Shown here: positions 1 through 5,057 of the stretch, piece after piece
How the letters are laid out: each line of letters opens with the position of its first letter
Numbering within the stretch: position 1 is the first letter of the stretch
Assembly: GCA_030600865.1 (NCBI GenBank)
Contig: JAUVUS010000232.1
Span: 1-5,057 of the forward strand
Reading direction: 5' to 3'
Length of the DNA: 5,057 bases
Source of the DNA: Bacteroidales bacterium
GTDB taxonomy: Bacteria; Bacteroidota; Bacteroidia; Bacteroidales; UBA12077
Notes under the pieces: model-generated
What the model was told of the DNA's origin: nothing
Seen by the model: only the letters and a program-made list of their open reading frames with translations
Database searches by the model: none
Made by a program: the position numbers and the translations under genes

Positions 1-618
1 CGGAATAGTTAATTCTTTTGCAACCTTTTCAGCCAGTTTAGCAGGGATTTTTTCAAGAACAATTGCGAAGCAACCTGCATCTTGTAAAATATGAGCATCT
101 TTTATTAACTTATTTGCTTCTTCTTCTTCTCTTGCCCTAACTACATAAGTACCAAATTTATGAATCGACTGAGGTGTTAAACCCAAATGTCCCATAACAG
201 GAATTCCCGCAGATAAAATTCTTTCCACAGATTCAATGATTTCCTGTCCTCCTTCAATTTTAACAGCCTGACTGCCCGTTTCCTTCATTATACGAATAGC
301 ACTTGTCAATGCTTCTTTCGAATTTCCCTGGTATGATCCAAAAGGTAAATCAACAACAACTAATGCTCTACTTACTCCACGAACAACAGATTTAGCATGA
401 TAGATCATTTCATCCATTGTAATAGGTAAGGTTGTTTCATTACCTGCCATAACATTCGAAGCCGAATCTCCAACTAAAATTACATCTATTTCAGCATGAT
501 CAAGAATTCTCGCCATTGAATAATCATAAGCGGTAAGCATGGCTATTTTTATGCCCCTAAGTTTCATTTCATGCAAAACATGAGTTGTAACCCGTTTAAC
601 TTTTTGATGTACTGACAT
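1..618 (-). CDS. panB: 3-methyl-2-oxobutanoate hydroxymethyltransferase (ketopantoate hydroxymethyltransferase), partial
   Basis: This is a cytosolic enzyme of pantothenate/CoA synthesis. It transfers a hydroxymethyl group from 5,10-methylene-tetrahydrofolate to 3-methyl-2-oxobutanoate (alpha-ketoisovalerate), giving ketopantoate. Translating the minus strand from the ATG at 618-616 gives 206 open codons up to the left edge; the family is usually about 260-275 residues, so the C-terminal quarter is missing. Visible motifs are LTAYDYS (28-34), VGDS (49-52, with Asp51 matching the Mg-binding Asp45 of E. coli), [10 protein letters not shown] (87-96, with Asp90 matching Asp84), VKIEGG (119-124, with substrate-site Lys120), GHLGLTPQS (143-151), and VLEKIP (187-192, with Glu189 matching catalytic Glu181). 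The ASNVMAGN stretch (53-60) is typical of Bacteroidota PanB. The start is supported by a TAnnTTTG promoter element about 25 bp upstream. The gene is divergent from dnaK. Identification is firm. Confidence 0.96.
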   Translation of the reverse strand, partial: MSVHQKVKRVTTHVLHEMKLRGIKIAMLTAYDYSMARILDHAEIDVILVGDSASNVMAGNETTLPITMDEMIYHAKSVVRGVSRALVVVDLPFGSYQGNSKEALTSAIRIMKETGSQAVKIEGGQEIIESVERILSAGIPVMGHLGLTPQSIHKFGTYVVRAREEEEANKLIKDAHILQDAGCFAIVLEKIPAKLAEKVAKELTIP

Positions 619-642
619 AATTATTATAATTTATTTCAGAAG

Positions 643-678
643 ACAAAGCTACAAATAAAATGACTAAAATGACTAAAA
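643..678 (-). promoter_or_regulatory. panB promoter, Bacteroidota type
   Basis: Read on the minus strand, 651-643 is TAGCTTTGT, an exact match to the Bacteroidota -7 consensus TAnnTTTGY. Twenty-one bases further upstream lies TTAG (676-673), one mismatch from the -33 TTTG element; it falls inside the 9-bp tandem repeat. Transcription would start roughly at 636-640, giving a leader of about 20 nt before the panB ATG at 618. The -7 match and its position are seen directly; promoter activity is inferred. Confidence 0.62.
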
Positions 679-696
679 TGACTGAAATGACTAAAA
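661..696. repeat. 9-bp tandem repeat (TGACTAAAA x4)
   Basis: Four head-to-tail copies of TGACTAAAA occupy 661-669, 670-678, 679-687 and 688-696. Three copies are identical and the third is TGACTGAAA. The preceding CAAATAAAA (652-660) may be a decayed fifth copy. The array starts only 10 bp upstream of the panB -7 element on the opposite strand and covers its -33 region. It is not within any gene I can support. Confidence 0.93.
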
Positions 697-707
697 TATT
701 TAACAAT

Positions 708-715
708 TAGTTTTG
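708..715 (+). promoter_or_regulatory. Possible plus-strand promoter -7 element toward dnaK
   Basis: TAGTTTTG followed by T is an exact TAnnTTTGY match on the plus strand. No TTTG is visible at the expected -33 distance, where the tandem repeat lies instead. It would give a leader of roughly 240 nt before dnaK, which is long. It may be a chance match in AT-rich DNA. A nearer alternative is TATATTTT at 871-878, with one mismatch and a leader of about 80 nt. Confidence 0.25.
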
Positions 716-746
716 TCATTTTTAATTTTATGCATTCATAAGTATT

Positions 747-766
747 CCTGTCTGCCGCCAAGCAGG
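747..766. repeat. GC-rich imperfect palindrome, probable dispersed repeat
   Basis: CCTG at 747-750 pairs with CAGG at 763-766. Inside this, TG (753-754) can pair with CA (759-760), with a G:T wobble and a C-A mismatch between the two blocks. The 20-bp element is about 65% GC inside DNA that is otherwise strongly AT-rich. It resembles the CCTGCCTGCCGG-type palindromic repeats scattered between genes in Bacteroidota genomes; that comparison is from memory. The element lies over 60 bp from any other annotated palindrome and has no T-tract, so it is not a classic terminator. Confidence 0.5.
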
Positions 767-835
767 TTGAATTTTAGGCATTTTTAATAAATTATGTCTT
801 TTTGTCATAAAACATGACGGATAATTCATGATAAC

Positions 836-850
836 ACATTTAATAAATGT
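836..850. promoter_or_regulatory. Perfect 7-1-7 palindrome upstream of dnaK
   Basis: ACATTTA-A-TAAATGT is a perfect inverted repeat with a single central base, the geometry often used by dimeric repressors. It lies about 115 bp upstream of the dnaK start. No known operator is recognised. All the bases except two C/G pairs are A or T, so chance occurrence is quite possible. Confidence 0.3.
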
Positions 851-900
851 CAGATTTACATTAAAATCGGTATATTTTTCAATGGCATAATGATTGATAA

Positions 901-920
901 AATGATTATCGAAAATCATT
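901..920. promoter_or_regulatory. 20-bp near-perfect palindrome upstream of dnaK
   Basis: AATGATTATC at 901-910 and GAAAATCATT at 911-920 are inverted half-sites that match at 9 of 10 positions. It lies 45-64 bp before the dnaK ATG. It could be an operator or, if transcription begins upstream, a leader hairpin (7-bp stem AATGATT/AATCATT with loop ATCGAA). It is not CIRCE. It loosely resembles Fur-type AT-rich sites, but the spacing is even rather than 7-1-7, so I do not call it a Fur box. Confidence 0.35.
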
Positions 921-964
921 ATAAAAAATATATTAAACATACATAACATTAAATAAATAACGAA

Positions 965-2869
965 ATGAGTAAAATAATTGGTATAGACTTAGGAACAACA
1001 AACTCATGTGTTTCAGTAATGGAGGGAAACGAGCCGGTTGTTATTCCAAACAGCGAAGGTAAAAGAACAACTCCTTCAATTGTTGCTTTTATAGAAAATG
1101 GTGAACGTAAAGTTGGTGATCCGGCAAAACGACAGGCCATAACAAACTCAACAAAAACAATTTCTTCTATCAAGAGATTTATGGGAGAAACATACGATAA
1201 AATGTCAAAAGAAATTAATCGTGTTTCTTATAAAGTTGTTAAAGGAGATAACAACACTCCTCGAGTTCAAATAGATGACAGGCAATATTCTCCTCAAGAA
1301 ATTTCAGCAATGGTTCTTCAAAAAATGAAGAAAACTGCGGAAGATTATCTTGGACAAGAAGTAACAGAAGCTGTTATCACAGTTCCTGCATATTTTAGCG
1401 ATTCGCAACGGCAGGCTACTAAAGAAGCCGGTGAAATTGCAGGTTTAACTGTAAAACGTATTATTAACGAACCAACTGCAGCTTCTTTAGCTTACGGTTT
1501 AGATAAAAAAGACAAAGAAATTACTATTGCTGTATTTGACCTGGGAGGAGGTACTTTCGATATTTCTGTTCTTGAATTAGGTGACGGAGTATTTGAAGTA
1601 AAATCAACTAATGGTAATACACATTTAGGTGGTGACGATTTCGATGAAGTAATTATGAATAGGTTAGCTGAAGATGTTTTGACAAATGAAGGAATTGATT
1701 TAAGAAAAGATCCTATGGCACTTCAAAGATTAAAAGAAGCTGCTGAAAAAGCCAAGATTGAATTATCAAGCTCAACAAGCACTGAAATTAATCTTCCTTA
1801 TATTATGCCTGTAGATGGTGTACCAAAACACCTGGTTAAATCTTTATCAAGATCAAAATTTGAACAATTAGCTGATAAACTAATACAAGCAACTTTAGCT
1901 CCTTGTAAAAAAGCATTAAGTGATGCAAGTATGAAACCTTCTGATATTGATGAAGTAATTTTAGTTGGTGGTTCAACTCGTGTTCCTGCAATTCAGGAAA
2001 TTGTAGAAAAATTCTTTGGTAAAAAACCTTCAAAAGGAGTAAATCCTGACGAAGTTGTAGCTGTAGGTGCTGCTATACAAGCTGGTGTTTTATCAGGTGA
2101 TGTTAAAGATGTATTATTACTTGATGTTACGCCTCTATCTTTAGGTATTGAAACTATGGGTAGTGTATTTACAAGATTAATCGAAGCTAATACAACAATA
2201 CCAACAAAAAAATCAGAAACTTTTACTACTGCTGCTGATAATCAGCCTTCTGTTGAGATTCATGTATTGCAAGGTGAAAGGCCAATGGCTAAAGACAATA
2301 AAGACATTGGGCGTTTCCACTTAGATGGACTTCCACCTGCACCACGTGGTATACCACAAATTGAAGTAATATTCGATATTGACGCTAATGGTATTATTCA
2401 TGTAACAGCTAAAGATAAAGCTACAAATAAAGAACAAAGTATACGTATTGAGTCTTCATCAGGATTAACTGAAGAAGAAATTAAAAAAATGCGTGATGAA
2501 GCTAAAGCAAACGAAGAAGTCGATAAAAAAGTTCGTGAAAAAGTTGACAAATTAAATACAGCTGACAGCTTAATTTTCTCAACAGAGAAGCAAATTAAAG
2601 AATTCGGAGATAAATTGTCTGCTGATAAAAAAGCAAACATTGAGAAAGCTTTAGAAGAACTAAAAGAAGTTCATAAAAAAGAAGATTTAGATAATATTGA
2701 TGCTAAAACCGAAGCATTGAACAATGCATGGAAAGAAGCTTCAGAAGAAATGTATAAAGCTAGTCAGGAAGCAGATGCTCAACCAGGACCTCAGGATGCA
2801 GGTCAGGAAGCTTCTGCCGGGAAAGATGATGGAGAAGTAACTGATGTAGACTTCGAAGAAGTAAAATAA
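965..2869 (+). CDS. dnaK: Molecular chaperone DnaK (Hsp70)
   Basis: This is the cytosolic ATP-dependent Hsp70 chaperone, which works with DnaJ and GrpE to fold and disaggregate proteins. The 634 residues are full length for bacterial DnaK (E. coli 638). The nucleotide-binding domain spans about 1-380. It contains phosphate-1 motif [10 protein letters not shown] (5-14), INEPTAA (167-173), phosphate-2 motif FDLGGGTFD (191-199, with Thr197 matching autophosphorylated Thr199 of E. coli), and adenosine motif [10 protein letters not shown] (332-341). The interdomain linker DVLLLDVTP is at 382-390. The beta substrate-binding domain spans about 391-497, with IHVLQGER (432-439). The helical lid runs from about 500, followed by a Gln/Ala/Gly-rich tail ending DVDFEEVK. 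The start is fixed by the N-terminal [11 protein letters not shown]. There is no Shine-Dalgarno; the leader is A-rich, as expected in Bacteroidota. A strong terminator follows, and no grpE, dnaJ or hrcA is adjacent, so it is probably monocistronic. Confidence 0.99.
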   Translation: MSKIIGIDLGTTNSCVSVMEGNEPVVIPNSEGKRTTPSIVAFIENGERKVGDPAKRQAITNSTKTISSIKRFMGETYDKMSKEINRVSYKVVKGDNNTPRVQIDDRQYSPQEISAMVLQKMKKTAEDYLGQEVTEAVITVPAYFSDSQRQATKEAGEIAGLTVKRIINEPTAASLAYGLDKKDKEITIAVFDLGGGTFDISVLELGDGVFEVKSTNGNTHLGGDDFDEVIMNRLAEDVLTNEGIDLRKDPMALQRLKEAAEKAKIELSSSTSTEINLPYIMPVDGVPKHLVKSLSRSKFEQLADKLIQATLAPCKKALSDASMKPSDIDEVILVGGSTRVPAIQEIVEKFFGKKPSKGVNPDEVVAVGAAIQAGVLSGDVKDVLLLDVTPLSLGIETMGSVFTRLIEANTTIPTKKSETFTTAADNQPSVEIHVLQGERPMAKDNKDIGRFHLDGLPPAPRGIPQIEVIFDIDANGIIHVTAKDKATNKEQSIRIESSSGLTEEEIKKMRDEAKANEEVDKKVREKVDKLNTADSLIFSTEKQIKEFGDKLSADKKANIEKALEELKEVHKKEDLDNIDAKTEALNNAWKEASEEMYKASQEADAQPGPQDAGQEASAGKDDGEVTDVDFEEVK

Positions 2870-2889
2870 CATAACTCTGATTCAAATTT

Positions 2890-2919
2890 AAAGGGCTCTC
2901 ATCTGGGAGCTCTTTTTTT
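2890..2919 (+). terminator. Rho-independent terminator of dnaK
   Basis: The left arm at 2890-2900 (AAAGGGCTCTC) pairs with the right arm at 2905-2915 (GGGAGCTCTTT) around a 4-base loop, ATCT. The stem is 11 bp with two G:U pairs. It runs into a continuous T tract up to 2919. It begins 20 bp after the dnaK stop and separates dnaK from the downstream operon. Confidence 0.92.
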
Positions 2920-2958
2920 ATTATATAAAGCTTAAACTTAAAAGTTAATAATTCTTTT

Positions 2959-2966
2959 TACTTTTG
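2959..2966 (+). promoter_or_regulatory. Promoter -7 element of the YwqK-like/mnmA operon
   Basis: TACTTTTG followed by T is an exact TAnnTTTGY match. It lies 16 bp before the ATG at 2983 and just after the dnaK terminator. No good TTTG is seen 19-21 bp upstream, so the -33 element is weak or absent. The expected leader is only about 10 nt. The position between terminator and start codon makes it the obvious promoter for the genes from 2983 onward. Confidence 0.6.
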
Positions 2967-2982
2967 TAAAAAACGATAAGTT

Positions 2983-3786
2983 ATGATACAAAGATTTTTT
3001 TTCCTCACACTATTATTTACTGCTGCTACTGCATTTGCAATAGCTCAAAACAATGAACCAGTTAATAAACTAGATGATAAGGGTTATAAACAAGGTTATT
3101 GGGAAAAACATTATCAAAATGGGAATATCCAGTACTCAGGATATTTTAAAGACAATAAGCCTGTTGGTGAATTCAAGAGATATGATCAAAATGGTGTACT
3201 TAAAGTTGAAATGTTTTATAAAGAAAACTCCGTTAAAGTTTATTCAAAATTCTATTATCCCGGTAAGATACTACAAGCCGAAGGTATTTATGTGGGGAAA
3301 TTAAAAGATAGTATTTGGAATTATTATTCAGTTGATGGTTTTAAAATAAATGAAGTACCTTACCAATATGACAAAAAACATGGTACAGAGAAAAAGTATT
3401 ATCAGAATGGCAATTTGGCTGAGAAATCGGAATGGCAAACCGGAGTAAATGATGGATTAACAATAAGGTATTATGAATCAGGAAAAGTAATGATGAGAAT
3501 TTTTTATATGAATGGAATGTTAGACGGGGAATACAATGTTTATGGTTCTGATGAAAATATTTTAATACAAGGTCAGTACGAAAATAACAAGCGTGAAGGG
3601 AGATGGATTTATTATAAAGAAAATGGTCATATAAAAGATGAATTAAATTATATAAATGGGGAAGCAGAAAATCAGGAAGAACTTGAAAGGCTAGAAAACG
3701 AACAAATAGAAATGCTTGAAAAAAATAAAGGGAAATTTCAGGATCCTATGGAAAATATGTACAATTCCATCCCCCCGGGGAATTAA
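2983..3786 (+). CDS. Secreted MORN/YwqK-like repeat protein
   Basis: This 267-residue protein has a Sec-type signal peptide: a short basic start (MIQR), a hydrophobic stretch at about 5-20, and likely signal peptidase I cleavage after AIA at 21. The mature part is a tandem array of about eight degenerate 20-24-residue repeats across about 34-227. Their pattern is G-x-W/Y-x-x-Y-Y-x-x-G-x-(I/L)-x-x-x-x-x-Y-x-x-(G/N), clearest at GYWEKHYQNGNIQYSGYF (37-54), KYYQNGNL (138-145), IRYYESGKV (161-169) and GRWIYYKENGHI (206-217). This is the MORN_2 type found in proteins annotated as YwqK-family antitoxins. That name is a database label; no toxin gene is adjacent and the export signal argues against an antitoxin role. 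An acidic, helix-prone tail (about 226-250) ends the chain. It is probably periplasmic or surface-located. Its molecular function is unknown. It lies 13 bp before mnmA, so the two are likely co-transcribed. Confidence 0.88.
   Translation: MIQRFFFLTLLFTAATAFAIAQNNEPVNKLDDKGYKQGYWEKHYQNGNIQYSGYFKDNKPVGEFKRYDQNGVLKVEMFYKENSVKVYSKFYYPGKILQAEGIYVGKLKDSIWNYYSVDGFKINEVPYQYDKKHGTEKKYYQNGNLAEKSEWQTGVNDGLTIRYYESGKVMMRIFYMNGMLDGEYNVYGSDENILIQGQYENNKREGRWIYYKENGHIKDELNYINGEAENQEELERLENEQIEMLEKNKGKFQDPMENMYNSIPPGN
3763..3784 (+). other. Hairpin at the end of the YwqK-like gene
   Basis: AATTCC at 3763-3768 is the inverse complement of GGAATT at 3779-3784. The 10-base loop contains CCCCCC followed by GG. 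The structure overlaps the last codons and reaches into the stop codon, 16 bp before the mnmA start. No T tract follows, so it is not an intrinsic terminator. It could affect translation or message stability across the gene junction, or it may be fortuitous. Confidence 0.3.
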
Positions 3787-3799
3787 TCAGCTCTATTAA

Positions 3800-4882
3800 A
3801 TGTCAAAGAAAAAAGTATTACTTGGTATGAGCGGGGGAATTGATAGTTCTCTGGCAGCAGTACTTTTATTAGAACAAGGTTATGATGTAGTCGGGCTCAC
3901 CATGCAAATGTGGGATAATCCTGAAGATGATCCCCGGAAAACAAATGATGGCTCACATGCTTCCGATTCAATTATGGAAGCAAAAATGATTGCAGACCAG
4001 CTTAATATATCTCACTATACTATTGATATTATAGAAAAATTTCGAAATACTGTAATTAGCAACTTTATCAGTGAATATCTTAATGGAAAAACTCCCAATC
4101 CTTGTGTATTATGTAACACAGAAATAAAGTGGGATATTTTATTACAAAAAGCCAAAGAACTTAATTGTGATTATATTGCCACTGGACATTATGCTCAGGT
4201 AAAAAAAACTAAGTCAAATTATATTATTACCAGGGCGGTAGACAAAAAAAAGGATCAAAGCTACTTTTTATGGGGATTGACACAGGAAATACTATCAAAA
4301 ACCATTCTACCTCTTGGAAAATATACTAAAGATCAGATAAGAGATTTAGCAGGAGAAAAAGGATTTACAAAACTTGTTCATAAAAAAGAAAGCCAGGAAA
4401 TCTGTTTTATTCATGATAATGACTACCGAAGGTTTCTTAACGAGAAAGTAGGAAACCTCAACAAAAAAGTTGGCCCGGGAAACTTTATCTCAACAAATGG
4501 AGAAATTCTAGGACAACATAAAGGCTATCCTTTTTATACTATCGGTCAGCGAAAAGGATTGCAAATTGCGCTTGGCGAACCAATGTATGTTGTTGAAATA
4601 AAAGCCGACTTAAATGAAATAGTGCTTGGGCAAAGAAAAGATCTTCATAAAAAAGTTATGTGGGTAAAAGGTTTTAATATAATTGATCATAATAAAGTTC
4701 TTGAGAATACAGAGGTTTTTACTAAGGTTAGATATAAAAGTGAAGGGATTTTAAGTAGAATTAGCTTATTTGATAACAAAATTAAAGTCGAGTTTTATGA
4801 AGATGTTTTTGCAATTACACCTGGACAATCTGCTGTATTCTATGAGAATGATGATGTAATCGGGGGTGGAATAATTATGTAA
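3800..4882 (+). CDS. mnmA: tRNA-specific 2-thiouridylase MnmA
   Basis: This cytosolic enzyme thiolates C2 of the wobble uridine U34 in tRNA-Lys, -Glu and -Gln. It activates the base by adenylation with ATP and then transfers sulfur delivered as persulfide. The 360 residues are normal length for the family. The N-terminal PP-loop ATPase domain has SGGIDSS at 11-17 (usually SGGVDSS). TPNPCVLCN (98-106) carries Cys105, which aligns with nucleophile Cys102 of E. coli, and an extra Cys102 where E. coli has Asp99. Also visible are ATGHYA (127-132), DQSYFLW (152-158), and ESQEICF (197-203) with Cys202, the second catalytic cysteine (Cys199 in E. coli). The tRNA-binding part holds TIGQRKGL (247-254), and the C-terminal beta-barrel ends near PGQSAVFY (341-348). 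The start gives MSKKKVLLGMSGG, the normal family N-terminus. It follows the YwqK-like gene by 13 bp. Confidence 0.97.
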   Translation: MSKKKVLLGMSGGIDSSLAAVLLLEQGYDVVGLTMQMWDNPEDDPRKTNDGSHASDSIMEAKMIADQLNISHYTIDIIEKFRNTVISNFISEYLNGKTPNPCVLCNTEIKWDILLQKAKELNCDYIATGHYAQVKKTKSNYIITRAVDKKKDQSYFLWGLTQEILSKTILPLGKYTKDQIRDLAGEKGFTKLVHKKESQEICFIHDNDYRRFLNEKVGNLNKKVGPGNFISTNGEILGQHKGYPFYTIGQRKGLQIALGEPMYVVEIKADLNEIVLGQRKDLHKKVMWVKGFNIIDHNKVLENTEVFTKVRYKSEGILSRISLFDNKIKVEFYEDVFAITPGQSAVFYENDDVIGGGIIM

Positions 4883-4922
4883 AATAATGCAACATTTAGA
4901 GAAAATTCTTGTACAAACTATT

Positions 4923-5057
4923 ATGAAAAGATTAAGTTTTTTAATTTTTATATTAATTGCATCTTATACTTCTTTTGCTCAAGTTGGAGAAAATAGCTAT
5001 CGCCTGTTTTTAACAGATAAAAACTACAACAGCTATTCAGTTGACAAACCCGAAGAA
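4923..5057 (+). CDS. Secreted protein, probable S8 (subtilisin-like) peptidase, N-terminal fragment
   Basis: Only the first 45 codons lie in the window, and the frame stays open to the right edge. The protein begins with a clear signal peptide: MKR, a hydrophobic core at about 4-14, then likely cleavage at SFA|Q (after residue 19), a cleavage context common in Bacteroidota. The mature start contains YRLFLTDKN (26-34) followed by YSVDKPEE (38-45). This recalls the N-terminal Y-R-(V/L)-x-(F/L)-x-D-K...YS-x-x-(N/K)-P-x-E-F segment of Bacteroidota secreted S8 serine peptidases. The catalytic Asp/His/Ser region is beyond the edge, so the family call rests on this short similarity from memory. The start lies 40 bp after the mnmA stop with no terminator between, so co-transcription is possible. 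The gene being real is more certain than its product. Confidence 0.7.
   Translation, partial: MKRLSFLIFILIASYTSFAQVGENSYRLFLTDKNYNSYSVDKPEE

Larger units (their letters stand above)
619..964. other. Divergent intergenic region between panB and dnaK
   Basis: These 346 bp separate two divergent genes. I see the panB promoter, the 9-bp tandem repeat, a GC-rich imperfect palindrome (747-766), and palindromes at 836-850 and 901-920. The remainder is very AT-rich. A 73-codon minus-strand frame (949-728) exists, but its composition is that of chance AT-rich DNA and its C-terminal part reads through the GC-rich palindrome. I do not accept it as a gene. No tRNA, CIRCE operator (TTAGCACTC-N9-GAGTGCTAA) or other heat-shock element is visible. 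Candidate -7 elements for dnaK are TAGTTTTG (708-715, exact) and TATATTTT (871-878, one mismatch). Confidence 0.7.

Noticed and set aside
717..788. 10-bp direct repeat CATTTTTAAT (717-726 and 779-788) flanking the GC-rich palindrome, suggestive of an insertion with target duplication
   Set aside because: The repeat is nearly all A/T in very AT-rich DNA, and the 52 bp between holds no terminal inverted repeats. Chance is the simpler explanation.
804..818. Short inverted repeat GTCAT-AAAAC-ATGAC
   Set aside because: A 5-bp stem is too short to separate from chance and has no T tract or other context.
728..949. 73-codon minus-strand open frame between panB and dnaK
   Set aside because: The composition is that of chance AT-rich DNA (Ile, Asn, Phe, Met, Lys), with no motif and no promoter element at its start. 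Its last part translates the GC-rich palindrome. It also overlaps both dnaK-upstream palindromes.
949..1173. 74-codon minus-strand open frame over the dnaK start
   Set aside because: It lies antisense to the strongly conserved N-terminal domain of dnaK; it is a shadow frame.
1836..2640. Two minus-strand open frames (1836-2033 and 2398-2640) inside dnaK
   Set aside because: Both are antisense shadows of the conserved dnaK coding sequence and show no independent features.
3074..3304. 76-codon plus-strand frame inside the YwqK-like gene
   Set aside because: It is an out-of-frame shadow of a gene with a clear signal peptide and repeat pattern in the other frame.
4909..4916. TTGTACAA palindrome before the S8-like gene
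   Set aside because: An 8-bp palindrome is expected by chance in a window of this size, and no promoter element accompanies it.

Overview
The window looks like a chromosomal housekeeping segment from a member of the Bacteroidota. Four things point there. The DNA is AT-rich. Start codons lack Shine-Dalgarno sequences and are preceded by A/T-rich leaders. Two exact or near-exact matches to the Bacteroidota -7 promoter element (TAnnTTTG) sit just upstream of genes. The proteins also have a Bacteroidota flavour: PanB with an ASNVMAGN stretch, a secreted YwqK/MORN-type protein, and an S8-peptidase-like N-terminus. I would not name a genus.

Layout, left to right. (1) 1-618, minus strand: the first 206 codons of panB (pantothenate/CoA synthesis), running off the left edge. 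(2) 619-964: a 346-bp divergent intergenic region. It holds the panB promoter, a 9-bp tandem repeat (TGACTAAAA x4) directly upstream of that promoter, a GC-rich imperfect palindrome resembling a dispersed repeat, and two good palindromes upstream of dnaK. No convincing gene is present there. (3) 965-2869, plus strand: complete dnaK, followed by a strong intrinsic terminator at 2890-2919. dnaK therefore looks like a single-gene unit, with no grpE or dnaJ beside it. (4) 2983-4882, plus strand: a likely operon that starts at an exact TAnnTTTG element. It encodes a secreted 267-residue MORN/YwqK-like repeat protein and, 13 bp later, mnmA (tRNA U34 2-thiolation). (5) 4923-5057: the signal peptide and first mature residues of a secreted protein that resembles Bacteroidota S8 (subtilisin-like) peptidases, cut by the right edge. 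It lies 40 bp after mnmA and could belong to the same transcript.

The genes serve separate functions: cofactor synthesis, protein folding, tRNA modification, and envelope or secreted proteins. No common pathway is visible. I found no new defence, mobile or biosynthetic system. The points most worth a second look are the promoter-abutting tandem repeat, the GC-rich palindrome, the palindromes in front of dnaK, and the three-cysteine arrangement in MnmA.
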